From positions 2,557,001 to 2,621,000 of the forward strand of contig OY288189.1 in assembly GCA_958439205.1 (NCBI GenBank): a stretch of 64,000 nt of DNA, given 5' to 3'. Shown here one piece after another: positions 63,084 through 64,000 of this stretch. The notes beneath the pieces are model-generated. The model saw only the letters and a list, made by a program, of their open reading frames with translations, made no database searches and was not told where the DNA came from. A program made the position numbers and the translations under genes. This stretch comes from an uncultured Allorhizobium sp. (GTDB taxonomy: Bacteria > Pseudomonadota > Alphaproteobacteria > Rhizobiales > Rhizobiaceae). Every line of letters starts with the position of its first letter. Within the stretch, counting starts at the first letter, position 1.

Positions 63084-63917
63084 ATGGCAGGGACGAACAG
63101 CGAGCGCATCATGCTGGCCGAAGGGCCGGCAATCATTCTGGTTGAGCCGCAACTCGGCGAAAACATCGGCATGGTGGCGCGCGCCATGGCCAATTTTGGC
63201 CTGGCTGAGCTGCGTCTCGTCAATCCGCGCGACGGCTGGCCATCCGAAAAGGCGCGCTCTGCAGCAGCCAAGGCTGATCACGTGATCGACGGTACGGTTG
63301 TCTTCGATACGCTCGAAGAGGCCATCGCTGATCTCAACTTTGTCTATGCGACGACAGCCCGCTTCCGGGATGGCTTCAAGCCTGTGCGCTCACCGGTCAC
63401 CGCCGCCGAGACCCTACGCCAGAAGTTTCGCTCGGGCGAGAAGACGGGCATCCTGTTCGGACGCGAGAAGTCTGGCCTCTCCACCGAAGACGTGGCGCTG
63501 GCCGATGAAATCGTCACCTTCCCGGTCAATCCGGCCTTCGCCTCGCTCAACATCGCCCAGGCGGTGCTTCTCATGTCCTATGAATGGATGAAGTCCGACA
63601 TCGAGGATTTGCATTCCGTGCCGTTCGATGCGCCGGAGCAGCCACAGGCGACGAAGGAAGAGGTGGTCGGCATGTTCGAGCATCTGGAACAGGCGCTCGA
63701 GGTCAGAGGTTATTTTCATCCCGCCAGCAAAAAGCCGAGAATGGTCGACAATCTGCGCGCTGTGTTCACAAGGCGGGCCTTCACGACACCCGAAATCCAT
63801 GTGGTGCGCGGCGTGATCAACTCGCTCGACCGATTTTCCCGGCCAGGCCAGATCAATGCGTCGGTAAAGGCTGTGGTGGCGGAAGATGGATCTGATGACG
63901 AAGGTTCCGGCAAGTAA
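63084..63917 (+). CDS. trmJ: tRNA (cytidine/uridine-32-2'-O)-methyltransferase, TrmJ family
   Basis: 277 residues from ATG 63084, with AAGGG upstream. A SpoU/SPOUT-class methyltransferase that 2'-O-methylates position 32 of tRNA anticodon loops. Motifs are ILVEPQLGENIGMVARAMANFGL, ILFGREKSGLS (SAM-binding knot) and FPVNPAFASLNIAQAVLLMSYE. A ~90-residue C-terminal helical extension follows, as in TrmJ. The murI frame begins inside its last codons, so the two may be translationally coupled. Confidence 0.92.
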   Translation: MAGTNSERIMLAEGPAIILVEPQLGENIGMVARAMANFGLAELRLVNPRDGWPSEKARSAAAKADHVIDGTVVFDTLEEAIADLNFVYATTARFRDGFKPVRSPVTAAETLRQKFRSGEKTGILFGREKSGLSTEDVALADEIVTFPVNPAFASLNIAQAVLLMSYEWMKSDIEDLHSVPFDAPEQPQATKEEVVGMFEHLEQALEVRGYFHPASKKPRMVDNLRAVFTRRAFTTPEIHVVRGVINSLDRFSRPGQINASVKAVVAEDGSDDEGSGK

Positions 63918-64000
63918 CAGCGACACGGACGGCTTAAAGCCGATCCTGGTTTTCGATTCGGGCATCGGCGGCCTCACCGTCCTGCGCGAGGCGCGTCTGC
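63895..64000 (+). CDS. murI: Glutamate racemase (3' end outside window)
   Basis: Only the first ~35 residues are visible. After a short variable start, the sequence PILVFDSGIGGLTVLREARL matches the MurI N-terminus, including the Asp-Ser active-site segment. MurI makes D-glutamate for peptidoglycan. ATG 63895 has GGAAG nine bases upstream; ATG 63886 is also in frame. It overlaps trmJ by 23 bp. Confidence 0.9.
   Translation, partial: MTKVPASNSDTDGLKPILVFDSGIGGLTVLREARL

Overview
The window is about 60% G+C with the gene content and order of an alphaproteobacterial (Rhizobiaceae) chromosome, from the Rhizobium/Agrobacterium/Sinorhizobium group. The evidence is a GPR/RgsE-type polar growth ring protein, a dme-luxR-luxI cluster arranged like Sinorhizobium dme-sinR-sinI, a recA operator of the Rhizobium type (GAAC-N7-GTAC), a single-cysteine DksA, the hybrid kinase CckA, and bluB behind a cobalamin riboswitch. 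Nearly every gene is core housekeeping. I see no insertion sequence, prophage, CRISPR array, rRNA or tRNA gene, and no clear genomic island.

Layout. 1-5200: a truncated GGDEF gene, class I fumarase, a degenerate membrane GGDEF protein, and class II fumarase. 5201-11172: an L,D-transpeptidase, gph, rpiA, a DUF2059 protein and glutathione reductase. 11173-19830: a candidate 42-residue membrane peptide, an alpha/beta hydrolase, class II DAHP synthase, a GFA-family protein, a winged-helix-like unknown, an LtaS-like phosphoglycerol transferase, nadE and a small membrane protein. 19847-26742: a beta-propeller protein, the cobalamin riboswitch with bluB, a DUF2865 protein, the LuxI/LuxR quorum-sensing pair and the malic enzyme. 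26955-32066: an LpxH-like phosphoesterase and a four-gene Mla-type lipid transport operon. 32117-37963: the 1948-residue GPR-like protein. 38436-46639: an Hpt-like protein, ferredoxin, a DUF922 protein, folP-folB-folK, a secreted unknown, the ycjX-ycjF pair, a SixA-like phosphatase and dksA. 46733-51102: a FliO-like protein divergent from cckA. 51192-53091: psuK-psuG for pseudouridine breakdown. 53249-64000: recA, alaS, a GGDEF protein, a SulP transporter, icd, two unknown proteins, trmJ and the start of murI.

Together the genes cover the TCA cycle and anaplerosis (two fumarases, icd, malic enzyme), folate and aromatic biosynthesis, envelope building and polar growth (L,D-transpeptidase, Mla, GPR, phosphoglycerol transferase, murI), and signalling (three GGDEF proteins, CckA, LuxI/LuxR, DksA).

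I did not find a convincing wholly new system. The best leads are the 42-residue membrane peptide ORF at 11240-11368, the Hpt-like protein without its phospho-acceptor histidine, the LuxR protein with a non-canonical ligand pocket, the recently duplicated 87-bp repeats in the GPR gene, and two unexplained intergenic palindromes. All family names come from reading the sequence and remembered family features; no database search was run.
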